From an uncultured bacterium (GTDB lineage: Bacteria > Elusimicrobiota > Elusimicrobia > Elusimicrobiales > Elusimicrobiaceae), in NCBI GenBank assembly GCA_949291365.1, contig CASEVJ010000007.1, forward strand, positions 62,001-126,000: 64,000 bases of DNA, given 5' to 3'. The first letter of the stretch is position 1. Every line of letters starts with the position of its first letter. The translations under genes were made by a program, and so were the position numbers. This document shows positions 8,862-16,407 of the stretch, in pieces. Under the pieces are notes generated by a model, which did no database searches, was not told where the DNA came from, and was given only the letters and a program-made list of their open reading frames with translations.

Positions 8862-10606
8862 AAAAAGGAATATGTATTGTAATTAGTTTTATCTTTTTGC
8901 TGGGGGCGTGCGCTAAAAAACAGGATAATACCACGCTGGTTGTGGCGCATGGGGGGGAAATGCAGTCATTGGATCCTGTGTTTTCGTACGACGGGGTAAC
9001 GCAGGGAATGATGCTAAATGTATATGACACACTGCTGAAATTTAACGGCAGCTCCATGACGGAATTTTTGCCTTCTTTGTCCAGCCAGGTGCCTACGGTG
9101 GAAAACGGATTGATTTCCAAAGACGGCAAAACCTATACTTTCCCTATCCGCAAAGGCGTCAAATTTCATGACGGGACGGAACTGACGCCGGAAGACGTAC
9201 GCTATTCTTTGCTGCGTTTTATGCTTTCGGACGTGTCGGGCGGGCCTTCGTCCTTGCTGTTGGAGCCGGTGCTGGGCTATACCTCCACCCGTAATGACAA
9301 AGGCGAAATTGTGGTGGATTTCCAGCAGGCGGCCCAAGCGGTGCAGGTGGAAGGGGACAATGTGGTAGTGCATTTGCAAAGGCCGTTTGCCCCGTTTTTG
9401 GCGGTTATCGCCCGGTGGGGATACGTCGTGCCGAAAGACTGGGTCGCGGCGCATGGCGGCTGGGACGGAACGGAAGAAACCTGGAAAAAATACAATAATT
9501 TTGAAAAACAATCCTCCTATCTTTTTGACCACATGAACGGCACCGGCCCCTTTAAACTGGTGCGCTGGGATATATCCGGCCGCCGTTTGCAGCTGGCAGC
9601 TAATGAAGAATACTTTGAAGGCGCCCCCGAAATTAAAAATATCCACATGATGACGGTGACGGAGCCCAGCACGCTGCGCCTGCTCTTGGAAGGGGGAGAC
9701 GCCGATATCGCGGAAATCCCAACCCAGTATGCCGACCAGCTTAAAGGTAATCCGGACATTACCGTATATGATAATTTGCCCCGGCTGCGCACTGACCCGG
9801 TGGTTTTCTTTACCTTGGACATTAATGACAAAGGCAACCCGGATATCGGCTCGGGGAAATTGGACGGCCAAGGCATCCCGGCGGATTTTTTTGCAGATGA
9901 AGATGTGCGCAAAGGGTTTGAATATGCCTTTGATTATGAAGCATTTTTGAAAGAGGCCCTGGGCGGGCGCGGCGCTTTGGCATACGGCCCTGCGCCGGAA
10001 GGATTGGTCTTTTATGATAAAGATGACCCGCATTACAGTTTTGACCTTAAAAAGGCGGAAGAGCATTTCCGCAAAGCGTGGGGCGGCCAGGTGTGGGATA
10101 AAGGGTTTGCCCTGACCATTACGTATAACACCGGCGGTTTTCCGCGGCAAATGGCGGCGGAAATGTTAAAGCGCAATGTGGAGCGTATTAATCCGAAATT
10201 TAAGGTAGATGTGCGCGGGGTGATGTGGTCTTCCTTCCTGGAGAAAACTGCCGCCCGCCAAATGCCTATGTGGGTGCGCGGCTGGGTGGCTGACTATGCC
10301 GCCCCGCACAATTTCTATTTCAACTTTATGCACAGCGACGGCCGCTACGCCTTATCCCAGGGATACCATAATCCCAAAGCTGACGAGCTGATCATGAAGG
10401 CCGTCGCTGAGACGAATCCTGCCAAGCGGGCCCGCTACTACAAAGAACTGCAGCAAATTGCCTACGATGACGCTATGCAGATTTATACGGTGCACCCTTC
10501 CGGTTTGTGGGCGATGCGCAGCCGGGTAAAAGGGTTTTACGATAACCCTGTGTTTATGGGGCTCTACTTTTATCCCATGTATAAAGAGCCGCAGATGAGT
10601 AAATAG
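8858..10606 (+). CDS. ABC transporter solute-binding lipoprotein, family 5 (oligopeptide/nickel type)
   Basis: 582 residues from ATG 8858 with GAGGAAATC as ribosome-binding site. Lipobox LLGAC with lipidated Cys18, then a full SBP_bac_5 fold: family segments include YTFPIRKGVKFHDG and GTGPFKLVRWD. It should capture peptides or similar solutes in the periplasm for an ABC importer. No permease or ATPase gene is adjacent; its only partner is the C39-like peptidase just upstream, overlapping by 4 bases. Ligand unknown; oligopeptides are the most likely guess for this size. Confidence 0.9.
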   Translation: MKKGICIVISFIFLLGACAKKQDNTTLVVAHGGEMQSLDPVFSYDGVTQGMMLNVYDTLLKFNGSSMTEFLPSLSSQVPTVENGLISKDGKTYTFPIRKGVKFHDGTELTPEDVRYSLLRFMLSDVSGGPSSLLLEPVLGYTSTRNDKGEIVVDFQQAAQAVQVEGDNVVVHLQRPFAPFLAVIARWGYVVPKDWVAAHGGWDGTEETWKKYNNFEKQSSYLFDHMNGTGPFKLVRWDISGRRLQLAANEEYFEGAPEIKNIHMMTVTEPSTLRLLLEGGDADIAEIPTQYADQLKGNPDITVYDNLPRLRTDPVVFFTLDINDKGNPDIGSGKLDGQGIPADFFADEDVRKGFEYAFDYEAFLKEALGGRGALAYGPAPEGLVFYDKDDPHYSFDLKKAEEHFRKAWGGQVWDKGFALTITYNTGGFPRQMAAEMLKRNVERINPKFKVDVRGVMWSSFLEKTAARQMPMWVRGWVADYAAPHNFYFNFMHSDGRYALSQGYHNPKADELIMKAVAETNPAKRARYYKELQQIAYDDAMQIYTVHPSGLWAMRSRVKGFYDNPVFMGLYFYPMYKEPQMSK

Positions 10607-10620
10607 GGCAACTTTTCCAA

Positions 10621-10648
10621 AGCGCAGGCAGCAATGCCTGCGTTTTTT
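10621..10648 (+). terminator. Terminator after the solute-binding protein gene
   Basis: Perfect 8-base stem CGCAGGCA / TGCCTGCG with GCAA tetraloop, then six T residues. Confidence 0.92.
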
Positions 10649-10786
10649 GTGTCAGGAAAATTTCCAGCGGCGTTGGGGATATTTTTAAGACCTTTTTCCG
10701 TACCTTGGGGGTTAGCCCGCAAAGTGTTATGTGTGCCGAACCGGCGGACAATATGCTGGTGACAGCCGTCGGCCGGGGAGCGGCAT

Positions 10787-10815
10787 TTGCGTCGGACGCT
10801 ATAATTTGCTATACT
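10787..10815 (+). promoter_or_regulatory. Sigma-70-type promoter of the initiator tRNA
   Basis: TTGCGT (10787-10792), 17-base spacer, TATACT (10810-10815), six bases before the mature 5' end of the tRNA. The 10649-10786 stretch upstream shows nothing else I can support. Confidence 0.6.
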
Positions 10816-10820
10816 TATAT

Positions 10821-10894
10821 TGCGGGGTAGAGAAGCCTGGTATCTCGCAAGGCCCATAACCTTGAGATCACTGGTTCAAATCCAGTCCCCGCAA
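10821..10894 (+). tRNA. Initiator tRNA-fMet (anticodon CAT), variant
   Basis: 74 bases, CCA not encoded. The sequence follows bacterial initiator tRNA closely: AGCCTGGTA D-loop, A11:T24 pair, TTCAAAT T-loop, acceptor ending CCCCGCA-A. Odd points: position 1 is T and can pair with A72, whereas most bacteria have a C1xA72 mismatch; the anticodon-stem G:C triplet is A29:T41, G30:C40, G31:C39; and position 33 is C instead of the nearly universal T (loop CCCATAA). A promoter precedes it and two hairpins follow. Confidence 0.92.
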
Positions 10895-10904
10895 TAGATT
10901 TTGC

Positions 10905-10934
10905 AGACCGTCCATTTGAGGCGGTCTTTTTATT
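10905..10934 (+). terminator. Terminator after initiator tRNA
   Basis: Stem AGACCG (10905-10910) / CGGTCT (10922-10927) followed by a T-rich stretch TTTTATTTT. Confidence 0.7.
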
Positions 10935-10968
10935 TTATCCATCCAGACTGTCCCTTAACGCAAAATAG

Positions 10969-11006
10969 AACAAGGCCCCGTGTTGCTTACGGAACCTTGT
11001 TTTTTA
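10969..11006. terminator. Second hairpin terminator, possibly shared by both strands
   Basis: Stem AACAAGG (10969-10975) / CCTTGTT (10995-11001) with an inner CCG/CGG pairing and a T run at 11000-11006. It lies between the initiator tRNA and the converging metallo-hydrolase gene. Confidence 0.7.
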
Positions 11007-11036
11007 TGCGTTATCTTCCATCCCACTCCAATCTAT

Positions 11037-11804
11037 TTAAAAAGACAGTATTTCTTTATCAGATGGGATGTGTATATTTGGCAAATGCAGCTGTCGTATA
11101 TCTTCTTTAGTTACTGTTAAATGACTGACGGTATCCATATGACTGGCTATAATTTGGCTCTGTGGTGCATAGGCGCTAATTGCCTTAAGGTCTTCTTGAT
11201 CCATAATCAACCGTTCATTATTTAATAAACGGGCTCCACATGCATTGACTATTATAATGGCCGGTTGGTAGCGGTCTATACTATTGCTTACTTCTGGGCA
11301 CCAAATGCTGTCTCCAGTCAAATATAGAGTTTTTTCAGTTGAAGCCATAAATACAACTCCCATAGCATCATAAGGCATGCCCATGACTTGGCAGAGAGGT
11401 TGCACAATATCCCTGCGTCCATGCTGCGTGGGTGTTTTGTGTAAAGTTACATCATGGAAGAGAGTACCTTGTCTGCTTAATACATATACTTGAGTAAATC
11501 CCTGTTTTGAAATGAATTCTTTATCTATTTCAGATTGAACAAAAAAAGGAATATTTTTGGCCAATGCTTTAGCCGCGAAATCGTCCCAATGATCTGGATG
11601 CACATGGGTTAAAATAACAGCGTCCGCTTTGACAATGTCTTCTACTGGCAACGGAAGTTGTGTGCGTGGCTGACGTGTTTGACTGTTATAAGCTCCGTCA
11701 AAACCGGGCATATACTCTTTGGGCCCTAGCCACGGGTCAATTAAAAATTTCTGTCCTGCGTATAGAATATGTAAAGTGGCATTTCTGATTTGTGCGATTT
11801 GCAT
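11037..11804 (-). CDS. MBL-fold metallo-hydrolase (UlaG-like)
   Basis: 255 residues. Metal-binding motif HVHPDH at 67-72, with further candidate ligands in TQHGRR, LTGDS and ASHMD. The short beta-lactamase-fold layout with DPWLGP near the start is like UlaG/YtnP-type hydrolases or RNA-independent small-molecule lactonases. The substrate cannot be told. It is divergently transcribed from an HxlR regulator, the classic arrangement of a regulator and its target enzyme. Gene and spacer are AT-richer than the surroundings, which suggests horizontal acquisition. Confidence 0.88.
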   Translation of the reverse strand: MQIAQIRNATLHILYAGQKFLIDPWLGPKEYMPGFDGAYNSQTRQPRTQLPLPVEDIVKADAVILTHVHPDHWDDFAAKALAKNIPFFVQSEIDKEFISKQGFTQVYVLSRQGTLFHDVTLHKTPTQHGRRDIVQPLCQVMGMPYDAMGVVFMASTEKTLYLTGDSIWCPEVSNSIDRYQPAIIIVNACGARLLNNERLIMDQEDLKAISAYAPQSQIIASHMDTVSHLTVTKEDIRQLHLPNIHIPSDKEILSF

Positions 11805-11825
11805 ATCCGCTTCTCCTTATTTATC

Positions 11826-11854
11826 ATTATAAATAATAGTTCTATTTATAACAA
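11826..11854 (-). promoter_or_regulatory. Promoter of the metallo-hydrolase gene
   Basis: On the minus strand TTGTTA (11849-11854), 17-base spacer, TATAAT (11826-11831), then AAGGAG as ribosome-binding site before ATG 11804. Near-consensus. Confidence 0.65.
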
Positions 11855-11865
11855 GAATATACTAA

Positions 11866-11897
11866 TTTGTATAATAGTTACTTTTTTGTATAATAGT
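11866..11897. promoter_or_regulatory. Tandem 13-base direct repeat, likely HxlR operator/promoter
   Basis: TTTGTATAATAGT occurs at 11866-11878 and again at 11885-11897, 19 bases apart. Each copy contains a TATAAT box facing hxlR. Spacing of two helical turns suits a dimeric winged-helix regulator that represses its own and the divergent gene. Function is inferred. Confidence 0.5.
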
Positions 11898-11920
11898 ATC
11901 TATAAAGGGAGTTAATATGT

Positions 11921-12277
11921 ATGTCCAAAATTAAAAAGACAATGTATCAATGTCCGCTGGAAGCATGTATGGATGTCATTGGCGGGAAATATAAAGGCGT
12001 TATAATAGGGCATCTGATAGATAAGACGTTGCGTTATAGCGAATTACAAAAGCTTGTTTCACATGCTACACCCAAAATGCTTATTCAGCAATTAAAGGAG
12101 CTGGAGGCAGATGGGGTAATTAAACGCAAACTGTATCCTGTGGTCCCTCCAAAAACTGAATACTCTCTTACGGTACGGGGCAAAAGTCTGATTCCAGCAA
12201 TTATTGAACTAAACAAATGGGGTATGAAATATTTGAAAGAAGAAAAGATCCCTTGTGCTTATAAAGGGAAATTGTAA
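11921..12277 (+). CDS. HxlR-family winged-helix transcriptional regulator
   Basis: 118 residues, the full family length. Starts CPLEACMDVIGGKYKGVIIGHL, the typical HxlR N-terminus with its effector-sensing cysteine (here two, residues 11 and 15). The winged helix follows with RYSELQKLVSHATPKMLIQQLKELEADGVI. AAGGGAG lies before the ATG. It probably controls the divergent metallo-hydrolase gene in response to a reactive electrophile or similar signal; this is inference from family habits. Confidence 0.92.
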   Translation: MSKIKKTMYQCPLEACMDVIGGKYKGVIIGHLIDKTLRYSELQKLVSHATPKMLIQQLKELEADGVIKRKLYPVVPPKTEYSLTVRGKSLIPAIIELNKWGMKYLKEEKIPCAYKGKL

Positions 12278-12289
12278 CACAAATGTTTC

Positions 12290-12314
12290 AAACGGACTTC
12301 TAGGTCTGTTTTAA
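12290..12314 (+). terminator. Weak terminator after hxlR
   Basis: AACGGAC (12291-12297) / GTCTGTT (12304-12310), one G:U pair, followed by TTTAATA. Confidence 0.5.
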
Positions 12315-12626
12315 TACGCTAGGGTGAGGAAGTGTGTTATAAGGAGTATTGCTATGTGGCCTGTTTTCTCATATATTCAAAGAGGCCACCCCAAAAATAT
12401 GCTGCTAAATCTCATTTGCCACTGTTGTATTTGTGCAAATCTAGGACTATTTAATGTTCATTCTGCCGGAAGATGATGAGAGCGCACTACAATTGGCACT
12501 AAAGGGACTACCTAGAAGCGATATGTCCTTTAGCTATATGATGTACAATGCCACTTAAGGTACATATTATGTACAATTTAAAAAATAAAAGGGTTGAATT
12601 ACAAATTCAAAGAGAAGAGGAAATGT
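12315..12626 (+). other. AT-rich intergenic stretch with gene debris
   Basis: No full gene fits here. A 40-codon frame at 12354-12476 has a good ribosome-binding site (AAGGAG) but no recognisable product, and a 34-codon frame at 12454-12558 overlaps it in another phase. Both look like remnants. ATGTACAAT is repeated at 12541-12549 and 12569-12577 around GTACATATTATGTAC, probably part of the control region of the next gene. Confidence 0.45.
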
Positions 12627-13628
12627 ATGAAAAATATTGTATTTGTGGGTTATCATAAACAATTTTCTGGGTTGCGTTTGGGTGTGCGGCTAGCTAAAGA
12701 AATGGCGGAGAAAGGAAGAGAAGTAGTGCTGGCTGGGCTGAAGGGCAAGCTTCCCAAAAACAGTGGGCTGAAAACCTTGGAATTTGCCGCCGCCGCAAAA
12801 CCGAAAAGCATGGCTGATGCCTTTAAGAAAGAAGGGGCGGAGAAGATTATTTCTTTGGTGTCCTTGCCGGCGTGTGAGGCAGCCGCTTTAGCGGGCATGC
12901 CGTATGTATACTGCGAGCCGGAAAATTTTAAAGAAGAAAAAGCCGTTAAAAATAAAAAGGCACTCTTGAAAAAAGCCGAAAAAGTGGTGTTAATTGGCAA
13001 AGGGGATAAACCGTTGGATAAAAAGATGTATTCCTCCAATGCCGTGCGGATAGAAAACCCGGCGGTGTGGGTGGAGCATTATAACTATAATAAACCCGCT
13101 TGTTTTAAGAAAGAAAATAATATCGTCGCGGTTGGAAAACTGGCCAAAAGCGGCGGGTTTGACGTGCTTTTGAAAACCTGGGCCCGCCTGGCGCCCGCCC
13201 ATACCAGCTGGCACCTGACCATTGTGGGAGACGGAGTCAACAAGGCCGCGCTGAAGAAATTTATTGCTAAAAATCATTTGGCGGAAAGCACCGAAATTAT
13301 ACCGGCTGACAGCGACCTCTACAGCTTGCTGCGCAATGCCGATATTTACGTCAGCCCCGCCCGTGAGCCCGAAGGGTTGGACGAACTGCTTGACGCCATG
13401 GCCAGCAAACTGCCCGTGGTGGCTACGGACGTACCGGGAGCAGACGAGCTGGTGGCCAATGCCGTAAGCGGATTGTTGGTCAATGCCGGGGAAGAAGAAC
13501 CCCTGACGGTGGCCTTGGACGAATTAATGGTCAACTGGGGCAAACGCGTGGGTATGGCTATAGAGGCCTCCCGCATGAAAGAACGCTTTCCGTTTGAGGC
13601 GTTTGCCGCTTTGTTTGAGGAAAAATAA
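12627..13628 (+). CDS. Glycosyltransferase family 4 (GT-B) protein
   Basis: 333 residues from ATG 12627, preceded by GAGG; the frame opens further upstream but without a better start. Two Rossmann-like halves of the GT-B fold; the C-terminal half has VGKLAKSGGFDVLL, IVGDG and EPEGLDELLDAMASKLPVVATD. The usual E-x7-E pair has Asp in the second position. Expected to transfer a sugar from a nucleotide donor to a surface polysaccharide or LPS core at the inner membrane face. A GT9-family gene follows 8 bases downstream and a flippase converges on it, so cell-surface glycan assembly is likely. Confidence 0.88.
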   Translation: MKNIVFVGYHKQFSGLRLGVRLAKEMAEKGREVVLAGLKGKLPKNSGLKTLEFAAAAKPKSMADAFKKEGAEKIISLVSLPACEAAALAGMPYVYCEPENFKEEKAVKNKKALLKKAEKVVLIGKGDKPLDKKMYSSNAVRIENPAVWVEHYNYNKPACFKKENNIVAVGKLAKSGGFDVLLKTWARLAPAHTSWHLTIVGDGVNKAALKKFIAKNHLAESTEIIPADSDLYSLLRNADIYVSPAREPEGLDELLDAMASKLPVVATDVPGADELVANAVSGLLVNAGEEEPLTVALDELMVNWGKRVGMAIEASRMKERFPFEAFAALFEEK

Positions 13629-13636
13629 AGCGTTTC

Positions 13637-14851
13637 ATGAAATTGGACGACGATAAGACGCGGCTTTCTCTGGCTGCCCTGCAGCAGTTGCCCCGTATGT
13701 ACGGGCGGGACTGCCGCGTCGTCCGTTGGGCGTTTGCCTATCGTCTTTTGCGCAATAAAATCTGGTGGCAGTGGCGCCGCCGGCTTCTCTCTTATCTAAA
13801 AAAAAGCCCCCCACAAGATGACCGCCTGCATGTGTTTTGGCATTTGCGCGGCGGGTTGGGGGACTGCGCCGTAGCCCGCCTGGCGGTGCTGGCTTTGCGG
13901 GAGAAACTGCCTCAAGCCGTTTTTTATTTCCATACAGATTCGCCCGGTGCCGCAGCGGCTTTATTTGAACAAGATGAGAGAAATATTTTTCTTCCGTCTG
14001 GCCAGCCGCTGTGGTACAAATACGATGTAGCGTTTGAAACGTGCCAGTCTTTTAAAACAGTGCATGCCAACCGCAAGCGGATTGCGCAGACGGCACCTGA
14101 ATTTTTGCCTTTGCTGGATAAAATGACCGTCCGTCAAAACGAATTTGCCGTTTTTTTGGAAGATAATTATTTACTGGAAGATTTGCTGGGCCGCTTTTTA
14201 GTACAGCAGAAATTGCCGCGGGCGGGGCTTTTGTCTTATTTAAGCGCTCTTGACTTTGATCCGCTTAGCGTGCCGGCGTTGCCTGCGGCGCTGACAGATG
14301 CCTCCCGTCTGGCGCGCTTTGGTTTGGACGGGAAAAAATACATCACACTGCATGACGGTATTGACGCTACCTTTTCCCTGCGCGGACAGCGGCCTTTGAA
14401 ATGCTGGGCACTAGCCAACTGGCGGGAGCTGGCGGCACTGCTTAAAGCCCGCTATCCGGATATTTTGCTGGTGCAGCTGGGCGGGAAAAACAGCCCTGTT
14501 TTTGACTTTGCTGATATCAGCTTGGTCGGCCAGACGCAGCTGGCCGATTTGCCGGCCCTGCTGAACGCTTCTTTACTGCACATAGACGGGGAAAGCGGCC
14601 TGGTGCAGCTTTCGCGCGGCCTGCAAAACCGCTGTTTGGTGTTGTTTGGCCCTACGGATAAGGCCTTTTTTGGCCTGGATAAAAATATCAATTTAAAAGA
14701 AGACGTGTGCGGCAGCTGCATGTGGCTGCTGGGCACTTCGTGGCATACCCGCTGTGCATTGGGCTACCCTTCCTGCCGCAATCTGGACGCGCTGACGGCA
14801 CAAAAGGTGTTTGCCGCCGCCGCTGATGCATTGGAAGCGCGTTTAAAATAA
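13637..14851 (+). CDS. Glycosyltransferase family 9 (heptosyltransferase-like)
   Basis: 404 residues. The N-terminal half has WHLRGGLGDCAVARLAV, the GT9 start of the acceptor domain; the C-terminal half has HIDGESGLVQLSRGL followed by LFGPTD, the donor-binding region of ADP-heptose:LPS transferases. A cysteine-rich tail (CGSC, RCALGYPSC) is typical of a distinct GT9 branch. It may add heptose or another sugar to LPS core or to a glycan. The last 9 bases overlap the end of the flippase gene on the opposite strand. Confidence 0.85.
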   Translation: MKLDDDKTRLSLAALQQLPRMYGRDCRVVRWAFAYRLLRNKIWWQWRRRLLSYLKKSPPQDDRLHVFWHLRGGLGDCAVARLAVLALREKLPQAVFYFHTDSPGAAAALFEQDERNIFLPSGQPLWYKYDVAFETCQSFKTVHANRKRIAQTAPEFLPLLDKMTVRQNEFAVFLEDNYLLEDLLGRFLVQQKLPRAGLLSYLSALDFDPLSVPALPAALTDASRLARFGLDGKKYITLHDGIDATFSLRGQRPLKCWALANWRELAALLKARYPDILLVQLGGKNSPVFDFADISLVGQTQLADLPALLNASLLHIDGESGLVQLSRGLQNRCLVLFGPTDKAFFGLDKNINLKEDVCGSCMWLLGTSWHTRCALGYPSCRNLDALTAQKVFAAAADALEARLK

Positions 14852-16372
14852 TTTTTTTACAATGCGGGATACTTCCGTAGATTTCAAGAACAGCTGCAAA
14901 TCGCGGCTTTTGTAGGAAATAATCAACAGCGCCGTCATGTAAACCGATCCGCCGAACAACAAGTTCAGAAAATAATCATCCTCTCCCATAAACATACGCA
15001 CCGCTGCCGCCGGCAACAAAGCGATTACGTTGATAGCCAGCAGCCGCAGCAATTCCCAGAAGGAACGGAAATAATTGACAAACGGGAAATAGCGGCGGAA
15101 CAGGAAAATATTAACGATAAACCCAAAGATAAATCCGCCCAGCACAATGTAGGGGTAGTTATACGGGCCCAGATAGGGCAGCAAAAACCAGCTGGCGGTC
15201 AGGGCCAGGGCCGACACCAGCATATAGGGGAAAGCTTCCTTGATTTTGAGCCAAGCCGCCACAGTATTCCCTTGTAAATTAGAAGGCACAATAAAAATAA
15301 CGGAAAAAATCAGCGGGCGTAAAAAACGTGCCGTGTCTGCCGCCGCTTGTGCGGTAAATTCGCCCCGTTCAAAGAAAAGACCCACAATATCCGCCGCAAA
15401 ATACGAAGAAAATACTGCCAGCGGGGTAAGGATAAACAGAAGCAGATGATTGGTGGACAAGAAATTTTTGTTAAATACGTTGATTTGGCCGCGGGCGGCG
15501 TTTTCGGTTAATTCTATTTTGGAAATATTAGTGACCCGGTTGGTGATGACTTCAGAAGGAGAATCGGTGAGCTGTTTGCAATAGTTCAGCGCGCTGACTA
15601 CGCCGGCCCCCATGCCGCTAAGCAAGTATAAAGGCAATAAATTATTTACAATATCCAGCGCTGCCAAGGTCTGTCCCGTCAGCATATTTTGGCGTGCAGC
15701 GGGACGTATGGCACAGGGCCGCGGCGCAAAATCCCAATGCAGTTTGGCTTTCAGCAGCCAAATCAATAGCAGGATTTGAATGGCATTGGATACTAAAAAC
15801 CCGTACATCATGCTGATAATGCCCACATGTTTGCCGAAAAACAGCAGTCCCAGCAGCGGACATAAGGCGTTGAGCGGCCCCAACAGGGCCACCGTAAAAA
15901 ATTTATGCATTTCCGCTACGGCGGTCAGGTAATAGGTCAACAGGTTGGTGGCAAAGAGGAAAAAGGCCGCACAGAGCATGATGTGTTCATTCTTTAACAG
16001 CGCCAGGTCAAAACGAGAAAACACCGATACTATTTGAATAGGGAACATGAGCCCCAATACACACAGCGCCAGCCCGACTAATAAATAGAAATAGAACCCC
16101 ATGGTCAGAAAACGGTGGCTTTGGGCGAGGTCTTCCTCGGCTAAAAACATGGCTTCCGGGATTAAAATGGTGTTGTTAAGCCGCTGCATGAACGTAACCC
16201 CAAAGCCCATAATCATGATGAGATAGAAATATACGTCCGTATCGGCTTGGGCACCAAAGTACAGCGCCACCAGTACGCTGTTTAAGAAAGAAATAATCTT
16301 CCACACGGAGGTGGAAGCCACCGCCAGTACAGCAGCTGTTTTATAAGAGGTGGTCTTAAAAAGAGAAAACAT
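14843..16372 (-). CDS. MurJ/MviN-type lipid flippase
   Basis: 509 residues with about 13-14 predicted membrane helices across the whole length, as in the MVIN/MurJ branch of the MOP exporter superfamily. The N-terminus AVASTSVWKIISFLNSVLVALYFG resembles MurJ. It may flip lipid II for peptidoglycan synthesis or a lipid-linked glycan made by the two neighbouring glycosyltransferases; the sequence alone does not decide. It converges with the GT9 gene with 9 bases of overlap and is divergent from gatB across 35 bases. Confidence 0.85.
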   Translation of the reverse strand: MFSLFKTTSYKTAAVLAVASTSVWKIISFLNSVLVALYFGAQADTDVYFYLIMIMGFGVTFMQRLNNTILIPEAMFLAEEDLAQSHRFLTMGFYFYLLVGLALCVLGLMFPIQIVSVFSRFDLALLKNEHIMLCAAFFLFATNLLTYYLTAVAEMHKFFTVALLGPLNALCPLLGLLFFGKHVGIISMMYGFLVSNAIQILLLIWLLKAKLHWDFAPRPCAIRPAARQNMLTGQTLAALDIVNNLLPLYLLSGMGAGVVSALNYCKQLTDSPSEVITNRVTNISKIELTENAARGQINVFNKNFLSTNHLLLFILTPLAVFSSYFAADIVGLFFERGEFTAQAAADTARFLRPLIFSVIFIVPSNLQGNTVAAWLKIKEAFPYMLVSALALTASWFLLPYLGPYNYPYIVLGGFIFGFIVNIFLFRRYFPFVNYFRSFWELLRLLAINVIALLPAAAVRMFMGEDDYFLNLLFGGSVYMTALLIISYKSRDLQLFLKSTEVSRIVKKLF

Positions 16373-16407
16373 ATTTGATATTATAGTATTTTAGGAGAGA
16401 ATGAAAA

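Noticed and set aside
9014..10150. 378-codon minus-strand frame
   Set aside because: Exactly antisense to the solute-binding protein gene, which has full family motifs; the antisense product has none.
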